A DNA stretch of 64,000 nucleotides, from the NCBI GenBank assembly GCA_036924085.1, contig JAVGWX010000004.1, positions 75,643,590 to 75,707,589 of the forward strand, read 5' to 3'. Below the pieces are notes generated by a model, which saw only the letters and a program-made list of their open reading frames with translations, made no database searches and had not been told where the DNA came from. Origin of the DNA: Ariolimax columbianus. Its lineage: Eukaryota; Mollusca; Gastropoda; Stylommatophora; Arionidae. This document shows, in pieces, positions 10,601-25,600 of this stretch. How positions within the stretch are numbered: position 1 is the first letter of the stretch; each line of letters starts with the position of its first letter. Position numbers and translations under genes: made by a program.

Positions 10601-13600
10601 TTGATCCTAACTAACATAGTCTGATCAGTTTGCTTCACCTGACCCTGGGGGACACGAAAGAAGCCTCCACATTTGGCGTCCTCTGGAAACAACTATCAGT
10701 TGGCTAATTCTTTCAGCACCAAACCACCATGAATCACAAACCAATTCACAGACCAGCACTCGTGTTGATTTCAATCAAGATCGAGGGGCTAACCAGCGAA
10801 AAGGAAGCAATATTATCGGAGATATGTAAACAGCGCAATTGTGACGTCTTAATGGTCCAAGAGACCCATCGCTCAATCGCTGGTCAAAGACCGAATATAC
10901 AGGGAATGAAACTTGTTGCGGAAACACCCCATGAGAAATATGGAAGCGCTATGTTCACCTCAACAGACCTAGACATCGAATCAGTAGATCAGTCTCATGG
11001 AAGAAACATAGATACTATTACAATTCAAACCAAGGCTTGCACAGTGACGTCAATATACAAGCCACCCAATGACGATTTCGAGTTTCAAGAACCTGTCAAT
11101 TTCAAAACCCGGAAAACCCAAATAATCATGAGCGATTTCAACTGCCACAGCACGGCATGGGGATACAATTAGACAGACGTCAATGGTGAAAAATTAGAGA
11201 GCTGGGCTGAGAACACCGGCCTACTACTCTTACATGGCCCAAAACTACCAGCATCTTTTCACAGTGGCAGATGGAAAAGGGGATATAATCCTGACAATAT
11301 TTTTGTCAATACTCAAATATTTAATCATGTGACAAAAGACATGGGAGAACCTATTCCAAGAACGCAACATAGACCCATTATATGTAGTGTTAAAGCAATG
11401 GTCGAACCAGAGAACGTGGTCTTCAAAAGACGGTTTAATTTCAAATGCGCCAACTGGGTCCCATTTGCATGTGATCTAGACACAGAGGTAGCCAAGTTAG
11501 AACCTAAGCTTGCAAACTATGACACTTTTATAGAATTAACCAAATCAATCTCCAGAAGACATATCCCACGAGGATGCCAATCACAGTACAAACCTGGATT
11601 AAACGATGAATCTAAGGCACTGTACGAGCAATATAAACTGCTGTTCGAAACAGACCTCTTTGGCGAGGAAATCATCCAGGCTGGAGAAGATCTCCTTCAT
11701 GCCATCTCAAAATTCAAAACGCAAAAGTGGTGTAGCCTGGTGGAAGACTTGGACATGAAGCAAAACAGCAGACGAGCATGGAAACTCGTTAAGAACCTAA
11801 GCAACGACCCAACATGTGCTTCCCCTGGGATAACGCAAGTTACTCCTAACCAAGTGGCCCACCAATTACTAATGAATGGTAAAACCAACTATAAAACGGG
11901 ACAAACAAGGACCCAACGACAATGCGAGGTAGAGAGTGATATACTGGGTGCACCTTTCACAGTTAAAGAATTAAATGCAGCAATAAAGCAAAACAAAATC
12001 CAATAAAGCAGCCGGCCCCGACGACTTGAGAACAGAGCAAATAAAACAGTTTGGACCAATAACAATCAATTGGCTACTAAATCTCATGAACACATGCGTC
12101 GAATCCTTGAATATTCCCAAAATTTGAAGGAAAGCACACGTGGTTGCCCTGTTAAAGCCTGGGAAAACTCCAACAGACCCAAAGAATTTTGGACCAGTGT
12201 CGCTCTTATGCCACCTATACAAGGTATTTGAAAGAATGATCCTGAACCGCATCTCTCCCTGGATAGATTCGAGGCTGATCAAGGAACAAGCTGGATTCAG
12301 ACCTGGAAGATCTTGCAGTAGTCAAATCCTCAATTTGACACAACTAATAGAGGATGGTTTCGAACGCAACCAGGTGACTGGAGTGGGATATATAGACCTA
12401 AGCGCTGCCTACGACACAGTAAATCATCGTAGGTTGCAGGCAAAGGTATACAACATGACGAAAGACTGGCGTCTGTCTAACATAATCAAATGCTTACTTC
12501 AAAACAGGCGATTTTATGTAACCTTGAGGAATAAAGAGAGCAGGTGGCGAAATCAAACCAACGGCCTGGCTCAAGGAATTGTTCTTGCTCCCATGCTATA
12601 CAACATCTATACCAATGACCAGCCTATGGATACAGACACAAGGAAATTTATATACACCGATGACACAGCAGTCGCTGCTCAGGCTAATGGCTTCGAGGAG
12701 GTAGAAGGTAAACTAACACGCTCTCTGAATGACCTCGCAGAGTATTATCGGGAAAACCAACCCTAGCAAAACTCAGGTATGCGCCTATCATCTCAAGAAC
12801 AGAGGGGCAAACAGAGAACTATGGATCAGATGGCAAGGACAGGATCTTGAACACTGCTCGGCTCCCAAATACCTGGGTGTAAAGTTGGATCGCACATTAT
12901 CCTATATGACACACTGTCAGGAGACAAAGCGTAAGGTATATGCGAGAAACAACATTATCCGAAAATTGACTGGCACAACATGGGGTGCTCAGCCATCAGT
13001 CTTACGCACATCAGCGATTGCCCTGTGCCTTTCCGCAGCGGAATATGCAGCCCCAGTCTGGAAAAACTCTGCCCATGCAAAACAAGTTGATACAGCAGTG
13101 AACGAGATGGGCAGGATAGTGTCGGGGTGCCTTAAACCCACCCCCACAAACAAAATATATCCCTTAATTGGCATTGCACCACCTGATATAAGAAGAGGTG
13201 TAGCTGCGGAAATCGAACGAGGGAAACAGGAAAACGACCCTAGACACCCGATGTTTGGCCAACAGGAACAAGCCACAAGACTTAAATTAAGACACAATTT
13301 CTTAAAATCGACAGAGACCGGAAGGTCGACGCATCGAGAGGTGGCGCGAAACAATGCAGGATCCATGGATAGAGCTCAAGGAAGAGGCTGCGCCTGGACA
13401 CCACCTGCCCTACGCTGTGTGGAAGGCAATGAACAGATTGCAAACTGGTGTCTCAAGATGCAGAGTGAACTGGAAGAAATGGGGATACTCAGATGTCGAC
13501 ACATGAGAATGCGGCGCAGTTCAGGACCAAGATCATCTGATGACCTGCCCCAACCTCCCTGAAACCTGTGACATGAACGATGGAGGCAAACGACAAGGCA

Positions 13601-16600
13601 GTTCAAGTTGCTGAATACTGAATGGATGATGTGTGACATGGTGTTTGGACACAGAAAGTAAGTAAGTACCTGACCCTGACTAACATAGCCTGATCAGTAT
13701 GCTTCCTCTGATCCTGACTGACATAGTCAGTTGAGTTTTTTTGTTGGTAAAAATAGCAGCCTAAGGCGCGGTAAAGGTTAATTGACTGAACTTTATTGCA
13801 AAACTGACCTTGAAAGGCTTCCCTGCTGCCAGAGCTGCTACTGTGTTACGAGCTACTTTGCCTGATCTAGTTTTGGGAAGCTTGGGCACGATGATCACCA
13901 GCCTGAACGCTGCCACAGGACCGATGCCGCTCCGGACACACTTGATTACCCCAGACTTTATTTCATCTTCAGATTGTGTGGAATCTGTAGAAATATTATC
14001 CCAAAAAGTTGTTAATCTTTCTTATTTATCTCAAATATGATTTTATGAATACATTAAGGACTCCTGACCTGACTGACATACCCTTTGTGACAAACCTTCT
14101 TATTCTTCTTCAAACATTAACATTCGTTTATTTAAAGTGTTCCGTCGGATGTTAAAGGTATAAACATGGAACTTGTTCTTCTACAATCATTAACTTGTTT
14201 TTATCTAAATATTGTTGTTCGAAGCTGCCCGCAATGAGTTATCTTGATGATATGTCTTTAGTAGCGGGTTACAAACGCTGTTCTTGCATCCTGGGGCGTA
14301 CTTAAGAAAGTGGTCATGGGTCCTCCTAGCTGTAGTGCAATGTGAGGCGCCTCAGACTGCTGTAACACAGCATGTTTCCAGAAGCACAAACGAGGACATA
14401 TGTGGTGTCTTGATCAGTATGGTCCATTGATCCTGCTTACTCTTTGCTCCCTGTTTTTATCTAAAGAATGTAGTGGTCAGCCAGAGGTTATTGGTATCTC
14501 CATAGAGTTTCTTCTTCTTCTTCATTCATTAACTTGTTTTTAATCTACGGAGTGTACTCCAAGCCATCTCAAGCCCCAAACAAAATGGATTCTCATACGA
14601 AATAAAATATAACATTATGTTGCTGTCACAAAAAACAGATACAGTGGATTCCAGTCCACTGTAGCATCCTTGGAAACAAGAAGGCAAATGAGCTCGCAAA
14701 AGTGGCGGCATGCAGACTCCCCATCCACAGAGCTATAAAGAAGCAGATACTCATCAAATGATCCATGAGGACAGAATGGAGAAACCAGCACAAAGAATAC
14801 AAGTCAGAATATGACAGCAAAGATAAACTTAGCAGAGATAGGCAGACAAAGATCTTCAGACTCAGAACTGGATATTGCAGGCTCCACCTCCACAGAATAG
14901 GTCTTAGGAACACCATCACATGTGATTGCAGAGCACCCAAGCAAACACCAGAACATATCCTGCAGGACTGTCCCACTTATGCAGACCAAAGAGAGACAGT
15001 TTAGCCTGGGGAAGCAATAATGCTCGAAAAGCTGTGGGGGACCGGCAAAGACCTGAATCGGAGACTTCTTCATGAATCTCACCCGGCTAGAAGCATAGCA
15101 TCAGTTGATTGAAGAAGAAGAAGAAGAATCTAAGGTAAGTAGTAGTGAGTCAGTGGTTATTTTAGGCTGAAAACACAGTGAATTTGTTGACAACTGTCAG
15201 CGACTCATGGCTAGCTGACCAGAGCTGTCTAAAACCACATTAAACCTGCAAGTTGCAGCCCTTGAAAGCTGAGAGATTAATGATCAAAGAGGAACGGCAA
15301 GTTAAGACAAGTAACTCACTTAGGTAACCAGAGCCCATCATGCTGATTGTCCATGACCATGGTTGGTGGCTGAGTCTCAGGCAGCTTGCAAGGCAGATGG
15401 AGCGGGTGGAAGTGATGTGTCTCAGCCAGGTTCTGCAATGGCGACACCACGAATGACTCCATGAAGGGTGTGGTCTTTTCAACCCTTGTTTTCCCTGGAC
15501 AGATGTAAACGTTGGTGGGATGGGACATCTTGAGAGAGGCGTGTTCAATGACCTAAGAGATAGAGGCAAACTCCCAGTTGAGGTCGAAGATGCAGCAGTG
15601 AATTAGCTGACAGCAGCCAGAGACTCATAAATGGTTGCTTGCATCAGGGCCAATAACCAATAACTGACAAAGACCCTATTCTGCTTCCAAGTGGTGGCCC
15701 TGGAAACAGACTGCAACCATGCAGCCTGGCTAAGAGATTAGGGATCAAAGAGAGAAGACAAATCCAGTCCCAAAAATGATGTGCTGAAATTGGATGTGTC
15801 GGATCGAAAGGCACAGATATCGCGGCCTCGCTATAAATTATGACACAACATAACAAAAGATTATTTTCAGTACAAACGAAGAACAATTGGTATATGTTCA
15901 TATAGTTTTGCTCTATCTTATCGTCAACCTCAGAAACGACCACTTCACTTCAAGAATACACAAAAAATCTTTGGTGCAGGCTTCCTTTAGCAAGACTGCT
16001 ACAGTGTGGTCCTATGCTTCAGCTTCTTCTTGTGTTTGATCATTGATTTTTACACTCTCAAACACGTTACCGTGTTGAACTTGACTAATGTCGAGTTCTT
16101 ATTTAGCTCTGTATAACTTTGAGTTGAGTCATTTGGTCAATCTTCCTGAACCTGGCTATACAAACTGTAAAACGTGCCCTGCAGAGTGTTTTCCCAGTCC
16201 ATACATGCACAGCAGTGAAGCAGACAAATGAAGCCTGTCCCAAACACAATATCAAAATATCCTCTGCTTCAGTCCAGCAAGTGTGCCGTATGCAAGGAAG
16301 TCAACAATTTCTTGTATGCAGTTCGATCGTTCACATTGTCGTACCATTTCAGACTCGGGTCTCTCAGTAAACCATCTTGCTACTATAGCATGGGTGGGCG
16401 ACCACATGGGCGTACAGAATTATGGACACCAAAATGTCGTTCTGAGCGCCCATCTGTTGTCTGAAATGCGCACCACATGACCAGCCCAATGTTATTTGTA
16501 AGATAACACGACCTCCACAACATCACGAAATGAGGAGCAATTTCTAATTTTGCCATTGTGGATTCAATCTTCAACTGAGATCCACAGACCACGTCTTTCC

Positions 16601-19600
16601 ATCACTCGCTGAGTAACACGGAGTTTCTCTGCATCCACATTGCGTAAATTCCACACCTCACAACAAAAAATCATGGCTGGGATGACCACAGAATTAAATG
16701 AGAGTCCTTGCCATGGTGTCTTTCAGCTGCAGAGGTGTGGGTTTTATGGTATTGAAGCTAGACCAGGCTGCAGATATTCATCTAAAGATTTCCCAGTCTA
16801 AGGTGTGGGTGGCATTTAAGGTGTGGGTGGCTCAAGGTATATGTTGGCTCTAGCAATCTTGATGGAGAGGAAGACTAACATCTGCTAATCAGGACATGTT
16901 AGTCAGGGTCCGGAAAAATATACTGGCCAAGACCCTACCTCAACTTCCCCGTAGTCCTCCCTGGAAACTGCCTGTTTTCATGGAAGCCTGGCTAGCGAGG
17001 TGAGGGATTGACATGATCCCTGTAGTAGTGAGCAACACGCAGATGAAGCCAAGCGTAGTAAAACCGCCTGGAGGACCCCAGTCTACCTTCATCAGCACAT
17101 TCGGGATGTGAGGAAAGCTACAACAAACCACTACTTAACGTCCTTTTCAGGGCGTACAAAAGAGTAAATCTACTCATTGTGGGCATTCAACAACAACAAC
17201 TTCCACAAGCACATTTGTCAGCTTGATCTCACATTTGTGGCCATATGGGTTTCTGATACATTGCGTTTTCTTTTTATTAATCCATAAACCAACACTTCTG
17301 CCGGTCTCATCCAGTTCATTCAGGAAGTGTTGAGCAATCGCAGTGGTGTTGCTGATGAGTACAATGTCGTCCACAAAGCACAAGTCGGTGAGCCTTTAAC
17401 CATCTATATTTATGCCTCTATCGGGCCAACTCAGCTGTTGGAAGATGTTCTCAAAAGCTGCTGTTAAGAGCTTTAGAGAAATGGTGTCATCCTGATGCAT
17501 CCTTCTTGCCATTGGAATATTTATTGGACGGCAGCACGCAGTAATGGTCGTAGGGCAACCCATATAGATTTCTTCAATCCTTCTCTGATTTTTCTATAAC
17601 GAAGCCTGTACATATGTTTATTTAATCTGTAATGCCTTGTCCTGAGGCTTTGTAAGGAAGGAAATGATGATCAAACAAATAGGACCTTATCACTGTCAAA
17701 GACGAGGGTCTCTATGGCGAAGTGGTCAAGCCGTTTGCCTCGTGTTCAGACGGTCAGGGTTCAATTTCGAGCTGCGGCGGTCTGTCCATGATGTCAATTT
17801 TTTCCACAGATCCCTGGGTTCATCGCTGGAGCATTGGACTTCGTGCTTTGAGCGATGCTCTCAACAGATGGGATACCCATCTGCCGAGAGAGACCGAGCT
17901 AAAATGGTGAAAAAACCTGAGGCAATGAAGTCGAGCCCCGCTTAAGGTTTTTTTTTTTTTTAAAGTTAAAGACGGATGTGTCGGACCAAAAGGTGCAAAT
18001 ATCACAGTCAAGCTGTAAACTAGCGTCACAATACATTCTGTTCTCCGGACTACATCCTGCTACTTGCAAAGCCTTGTTCAGAGCTTGGTAGCGGGAGATT
18101 GAGAATGAATGCAGAAGAAAAAGGTACTTACCCTGCCTGATAACACACAGTCCAAGTGGTACACTCCCCTTGAGCTTGTCTGGGACTCCAACCACTGCAG
18201 CCTCCACGACCTCGGGGTATTCTAAGATTGCCTGAAAGCGAGCAAGTGGTAGTCATCAAACATGAAATACTTTAAATATTTGGAATCTTGGTATTCAAAT
18301 AAGTGTATACCTGCTTCCAAGTAGCCAAAGGCTTTCCATAGTACATTAGTTTTTTGCAATTTTTACTTTCTGCAGCTTACTAGGCCTGAAGGAAGGTAGA
18401 ATGCACATTGGGCAGGAATTTCATTACTTTTAGAATTGTATCTGGACAACAGCTAACAGTCTACTCTTATAGATTTTCAACAGCCAAGGAATCTTTCACA
18501 TGCAAAGCATAAACACAGAATCTCCTAGTTTTTTCTGTCAATCTTTAATATGGAATGGTCACTATAGGTGAGAAAATAGATCAAGTTTCTTGATTCTCAG
18601 GAAACACAGCCGTTTAATAGTGGGGTTTTAAATCCCTCAAGTTTCAAGCGTCCTCTGGTCTCAAGGGCAGTCAAACCAGCACCCTGTCCTATTGGAGACA
18701 TTAAATGGTTTGGACATATGATCTGGTGTCAAGGGCAGTCAAACCAGCGCCCTGTCCTATTAAAGACATTAAATGGTTTGGACATATGATCTGGTGTCAA
18801 GGGCAGTCAAACCAGCGCCCTGTCCTATTGGAGACATTAAATGGTTTGGACATATGATCTGGTCTCAAAGGAGGTCGGACCAGAACCTGGTTCTATTGGA
18901 GACATTAAATGGTTTGGACATATGATCTGGTCTCAAAGGAGGTCGGACCAGCACCTAATCCTATTGGAGACATTTAATGGTTTGGACATATGATCTGGTC
19001 TCAAAGGAGGTCGGACCAGCACCTTATTCTATTGGAGACATTAAATGGTTTGGACATATGATCTGGTCTCAAAGGAGGTCGGACCAGCACCTTATTCTAT
19101 TGGAGACATTAAATGGTTTGGACATATGATCTGGTCTCAAAGGAGGTCGGACCAGCACCTTATTCTATTGGAGACATTAAATGGTTTGGACATATGATCT
19201 GGTCTCAAAGGAGGTCAGACCAGCACCTTATTCTATTGGAGACATTAAATGGTTTGGACATATGATCTGGTCTCAAAGGAGGTCGGACCAGCACCTTATT
19301 CTATTGGAGACATTAAATGGTGTAATGTTTGGGACTACCTGGTACAGATATGTTGTGTATCCATGCTCTTACAAATGTGCCGGCAGCATAAATGTTTTTA
19401 TTTTCAGCGAAATATGATGAAATTGTCTGTATAAAAATCTGCTATATGAGCCAATAACACCAGACAGAAGAGCTTCTGAGCCAGAGAATGATGGAAGACT
19501 AAGAAAACAGATGGACTGACGGTGTTGCAGAAACACTAGAGAATTTAATTGAAAATAATGATCATACGCATGGCACGCTAAAGAAGATTGCCCTTCCTGA

Positions 19601-22600
19601 CATATGGGGACAGATGAGATGAGATGATCAACTGTAATCATATACCTCAGAATACTTGGAATCCTAGTATGCAAACTGGCAAGATAATCATTCTTTAGCC
19701 GACTATACAGAACCTTTGAAAACTCTATACAGCTGGTCCACTTTGCAGATTTGAAATGTTTAATGGAAAATAAAAAATGATTTATAGAACCGACTTCATT
19801 GCATGTGGGTGCCACAATATGTGCTCAGCCTCTTTCATGTATGTCAAACTGCACATGACGTGATTCAGACCAGGTACTTTGGGATTGCAAACCATGCTCA
19901 CAACCCTAGCTTACAGAATCTACGAGATCTCTATCATAAACCTGAGTGGTTTGCTGGGGTCTTTGTGTATGACAAGAGCAAGAATAGCACCACTGCCTCA
20001 CAGAGAGCATGTCGTAAGAAGCGACTAATTGTGTGACATAGTATAACACCAGCCATGGTTAGGTGGTTTGTTTAGAGAAGCTCTAGTGTTTGAGTCTATT
20101 AAGATGAACTCTCACATCGGTTAACCACCTAACACAGCGAAGTATTAAGCTGCTCAAGCCTAGCCCGCTAAGCAGGAAATCCTTCTCCCGACTATATCCA
20201 GCTCATACCAGAGCTGGGACCTGCACAGTTACACAAAATTCTAAACAGTTACACATTACTACATCATCACCAGAAGGAGCAATAGATATGATGTGTGGTG
20301 ATGAATTCTGAACCGACAACAGACTGATTGTGTCTAAAATTAGCCTTCATAGAGCCCAGGAGACATCAACAGGGCCAGAGACCCGTTATTTTAAATGTTA
20401 AGCTTCATAACAGGTCTCTCACCCTGTAGTTGGTTCACTGCGCAAGAATTTCATTATTCAAATTTTGTTTCCCTCAGGACAGTGGCTTACAGCCTGCTCT
20501 TTTCAATTTTAAACTGCCAAGTGTGTACACGGCACCTCTGAGTTGATCGTCTATCTACAATAGGACTAGGCGCTCAATCTCACCTCAAGAACAGTGGACA
20601 CTTTGAAACTTGTGGGTTTCGAACACCCGTTGCTTTTTGTCTTCATTCGTTTCTGGAAAGGTAATATCGACCTTTTGGTCGTAATGTATGTTGTTTTAGT
20701 GTCCATATGGAACTGACTCATACTTGTATATGCTATTAACGATAGGCATAGATTTAACTACTTTATTGTTGCGTTTTCGGTCAGCTTACCTCTTCAATTG
20801 TACCACATGACAGCCTGTGTCCTGCCACATTAATGACATCATCACTACGAGACAGCACAGATATAAAACCCTTGTCATCCCGAACACCACAGTCCATGGT
20901 ATCATAGTAACCCTAGGGGAAACAAAAGTTAATGTCTTGAAATTCTGGAAATATAGCATGTGACATAAACAAACTTTGAACAAAACGATGGCTACCACAC
21001 CCTTGACCGACAGGGACAGATCACCATTCGTCACCTCAGGACAGCACACAGCAGACTGAACAAACACATATACAAGCTTTGACTGTCTCCTACATCACCA
21101 GGGTTGCTAGTTCCGCAGTTTTCTCACCAAATTGGGCTTCTTTTTTCAGAGAGTTGCAGAAAATTGATGTCGGTTGCGGTTTGCGGTATTTTAGGCTACT
21201 TTCATTATTTGACAGCAATGTTTGGGACTACCTGGCACAGACATGTTGTGTATTCATGCTCTTACAAATGTGCCTGCAGTTTAAATGTGTTTATTTTCAG
21301 CAAATTACTGCATTAACTTGTATTACATTTCGGTCTATCTTGGATTTTTACTCTGATCTGAATCAATGATTCGAACAGTGTGCAGAATTTATGATTTAGT
21401 TTCAGTTTATTAAAAAAAAGTACGGGAAACAATATTGCAAAGATTGGAAAAAAGACTCAGCACAAAAGATTGAAGTTACCAATTCTGCTTGAAAATTTCC
21501 TGCATATTTGTGGATTAGGCTAGTAATTACATTTGTTGCAATAATTTTCAGCCAACCACTACAATAGTGTCTCTGTTTACATCCGATATGTATGAACATA
21601 GTGAAACAGATAATGTGACGGAAGATTTTGATTTTTAGTTTTTTACGTGCAGAGACGTACAACTACGATAATTCCAATCATTCTTTCCATGTTGATTTGC
21701 CATATTTTATAGTAGATGTTTTCCATTTTATAACATTGTTACTGACATTTATTGTTTATATTTATTTTCTTTTGCAATTATTATCACAGATGGCGCAGTA
21801 CCCGGCTGCGGGTCTACATTGCTCTACTGTTTTAGTTCATTATGGATGCCGCCAGACTACGGATTTGCCTGGAATTCACACTAGTTGGCGACTTACACTT
21901 GTGTTCAAGGAAACGTGGCGTTATTTTCTGTATGGACTGGTTAATTCGTTCGTTCTTTGTAATTTTTCCCATTTGATTATCTTGGTCTGGACATCGGCTA
22001 TATGAATGGTACTACACTTAAGCCTGTGTCGTATTTCACAGCCTAGTTTACACAGCTGAACTTCACGAAATTGTTGTGCGAGAAATTTAGACACTACTAT
22101 AATAAACTGAGCACAACCAGGGAGAGATGCCAGACTCACTCACACGCTGAGTGATGTCCCTATGACCTATTGCGGTTATGGAAAAGGCATGACACACAAC
22201 GTTAGATGTCACCCCCCTCCGCTGCCTTGCAGGATAACTGCTTACGGGAAAGGCTTCAGGAGTAAACCCTGAGGAAAAATCTGCATCTTATGCTATCTCC
22301 AGTCGTCTCAATAAATATCTTGCCACTGGCCAAAGGTATCTCAGGACCAGAGAGTGAGGTTGACAAAAGGCGGTTTCCTTCTCACTTTAATCCAAATCAC
22401 TGCGCAGGTCACCCATTTCAGCGGACACAGCAAGAGAAAAGACTGCCCACAAGTCTGAACAAAGAGAGTGGTCTTCATCACTTGTGATGGATGAACATCA
22501 TATTTATTTTCATCAAACATTGCACCGCTAAACTGCAAAATTTACTTGTTTTTTTTGGGTTTTTTTGTGGTGCTAAAATTAATTTCGCTTTTAAAAATAT

Positions 22601-25600
22601 AAATTTTAGTATACCTGTAATGATGTTCATCTTTAACAACATTTTAATAAAGTTTCACTCAATTAAAGACATTTATAATTGAGCTACTTTTGGGCGATTT
22701 TTTAGATGTTATTGAACGGTATTTTTAAGAATTATCTGGCAACCATGTTCACCACTGTGCATATGTGGACTAAATGAACAAACTATTGAGCATGTGTTAC
22801 AGGACTCTCACCTGTACGGCCAGTTAGGCAATATACACTGATCCAACAATTCAATACTAAGCTCAAAAATGTGCGGAGCTAAAGAGGGTATCCAAACAAC
22901 TGTCAAGTTCATCGAGAGAATCTGTCTGATGGTGAAACATCAAACATGTGACCACAAGTAGAACTAAGAGAATGACATCCAAACTACAGTTTTTCATCAA
23001 CATATGTTTTCATTGTATGTTTTGTATTAAATTTGTTCTGTTCTGTTAAGAAGCAAAGTTATTGCACTTTGGGAAGACCCATAGATACTCAGTCACTCTC
23101 AGCAACTGTTGAAGAGTGTAGATACTGATGAATCCTGCTCACTGGTTGCACACACTCCTGCAAGATCCTCTCTAAGCACCCCCTTATGCGGGATCCAAGC
23201 ATGATTTCCAAATCCTTCAATCTGTGCCTTGCTGGTTCATCAAGTGCAGTGTCTTCATCCAAATGGTGGTCTTTGATCAACTTCAAAATGTTCCCTCTAT
23301 TTACTGTCAATGTCCCTAATGTTGGCCCCCTGTAGCCAGGATGTCAGCTGTTTCATTACCGCAAACCCCAGCATGACTAGAACACCAGATCCTGGAGGTT
23401 CACTATCCACTCATACCACAGCCAATCCTTCTGGGGAGGATAGCATCAAGAAATAGACACACAAAATTATGTCATTGTACAATCAAGGCAATAAATAAAA
23501 GACTTTATTGTGAAATTCTGTTGCAGTTTTACAGCGAGGTTGTGATCTCTTCGCCTTTTGGTCCAACACATCCAATTTCAGCTGGCATTTTTGGGTACCA
23601 GGTTAGCCTTCCCACTGCAATCTCTATTCTCTTAGCCAGACTACACTAGTGCAGCCTGTTTCCAGGGCAGCCATTTGGAATTGAAATAGGGTCTTGGTCA
23701 GCTGTTTTTCACTGTCCCTGATGTAGGCAGCCATTTAGGAGTCGCTGGCTGCTGTCAGCTCATTCACTGTGGTGTATCTTTGGCCCCTATCAGGTTTTTA
23801 ACAACCATGCCTCGCTGGTTTCAGAAATAAAAATACAATAAGAGTCACTTCCCTTACCATATAATATCAATTAGTTTAGTTAAGTTTAGTCGAAGAATCA
23901 ACGTCATTGCACATGGTTTAACCCATAAGTGCTCTGTTCTTCTCTATATTTTTTGAGAATCTCAGCACAATGCCTGAACTCCGTAGCACCAGCGACAATC
24001 CCCTAATAGAATGGGTAAATTTTTAACATAATTTTGAATTTTGCTCGGGCAGCAGCTATTAAGTCTACTCTTTTATTTCCAACTGGCGAGCAATTTTTAA
24101 CGTGCCCAGCACTGTACACGGGCATCTAATCTTTGCTACCCAGAGATCTGAGGAAATACCAGAATGTCCACGTGAAAAAATCCCGGTCTCCACCATGTTT
24201 TGAACCCACTACCTCCAACACCTAAGGCCAGTGTCTTACCTTAAGACCACTCAGTCCCCATAACATCAATTAAAATACTGAAACACTGATAAAACAAAAC
24301 AAATTTAGTTCAATGTGCAGTTAGCAATATTAGCGTTATTTTGCTATCAAAGGATCTCCCAGAAGTGCAATAAGAGCATTATTTTGGCCCTTAAGAATGA
24401 ACTGGGTGTCCTGTAATAAGCAATTATAAGTTTGTTTATTTGGTTCACCACATGTGCAGTCAGTCAAAGCTTATACATATGTCTGCTGTACCCTGTCCAG
24501 AGACAAAGCATGGTGATCTGTACCTGTTAGCCTTGGGTGTGATAGATGATGCTGGATTGATTCTGTTTTCTTCTGATAGCCTGGATAGCTCTCATTTGTA
24601 AGGAGAGGATGTGGCCTATGGGTTGTGAGCTTGGTTTAAAGTACCAACATGCCAGGTTTGAATCATGTCACGCTCATTTGATCAGATCAAGCGTATCATA
24701 GTTTATTTTTTTCATGGTATGACGTTTTCTCCCAATCAACCCAGCTGTAAATGTGTACCTGATTAAAATTTAAGAGCCACCACAGAAGCTACAAAGTTTG
24801 TCTCTGTAATTGGCACTTTCAGCAATGAAAGAGGCTGACACAAATGGGGGAGGGGCGCCTCGGTGCAATGAAATTGGTTTTGTGAGCCATTTTCTTATTT
24901 TGTAATGTCTTCTTGTTCACAGTAGCATCCCCTTTTGACAAGTTTATCTGTCTTCTCATTCCCTGGTACACCACAGTGAGATAACAGCCACTGAAGAATG
25001 GTTCACTTTCTGGCAGCTACCTTGCTTAACCTTTACAAGGCTAACATCGATTTAAATCGGCTGATGTCACAAAAATCTAATCAATCATAATCAAACAGCT
25101 ACGCAGAAATAGTCTGAACAATACTGCTCTTTTGATTGTAAAGAGTTCCGACTTCTGCCTTGTATGGTTAGATACAAACAATGGCGATTTTCTCATTTGT
25201 TTTAGACTTTTGAAAATGATTTCTTATTTCTGTGGACTTTGATTTGAAGATTCACCCATTATTGAGAATGGGGAAATTAAGTTTCTGTAATTTATTTTTC
25301 TTAGATAAATCTATTTGTTTATGTAGATACAATAATTACGTTTATAGTTTAAATTAACAGATATGGCCATTACCGGAAATTATGGTAAACATTGATAGTC
25401 CATTTTTTTTTTTCATCAAAGTGACGCTAAAAGTGGATGAGTCTATATGTTTGTGCTATTTTTCACTACTATAACCTTCATCTTCTTGTATCTCAGAAAC
25501 ACACAACAAAAACAATTACACAAACAAATTCTTTATTTTTCTACTCACAAACAAATAATATCAATAGACCGTCAAATAAAATTGTTACAGGCTTTCAAAG

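Noticed and set aside
13810..14040. Plus-strand frame of 76 codons
   Set aside because: It is antisense to the A10-lysine exon. The minus-strand reading has splice sites and family motifs.
17708..17790. A functional tRNA gene
   Set aside because: A and B boxes are present but the cloverleaf ends do not pair convincingly, and the sequence continues into a SINE body.
21628..22005. A 125-codon frame with hydrophobic stretches, possible membrane protein gene
   Set aside because: It is AT-rich, has no family resemblance, includes a family E scrap, and lacks supporting splice sites or a promoter.
22491..22682. Phe/Ile-rich 63-codon frame
   Set aside because: It is a by-product of AT-rich sequence.
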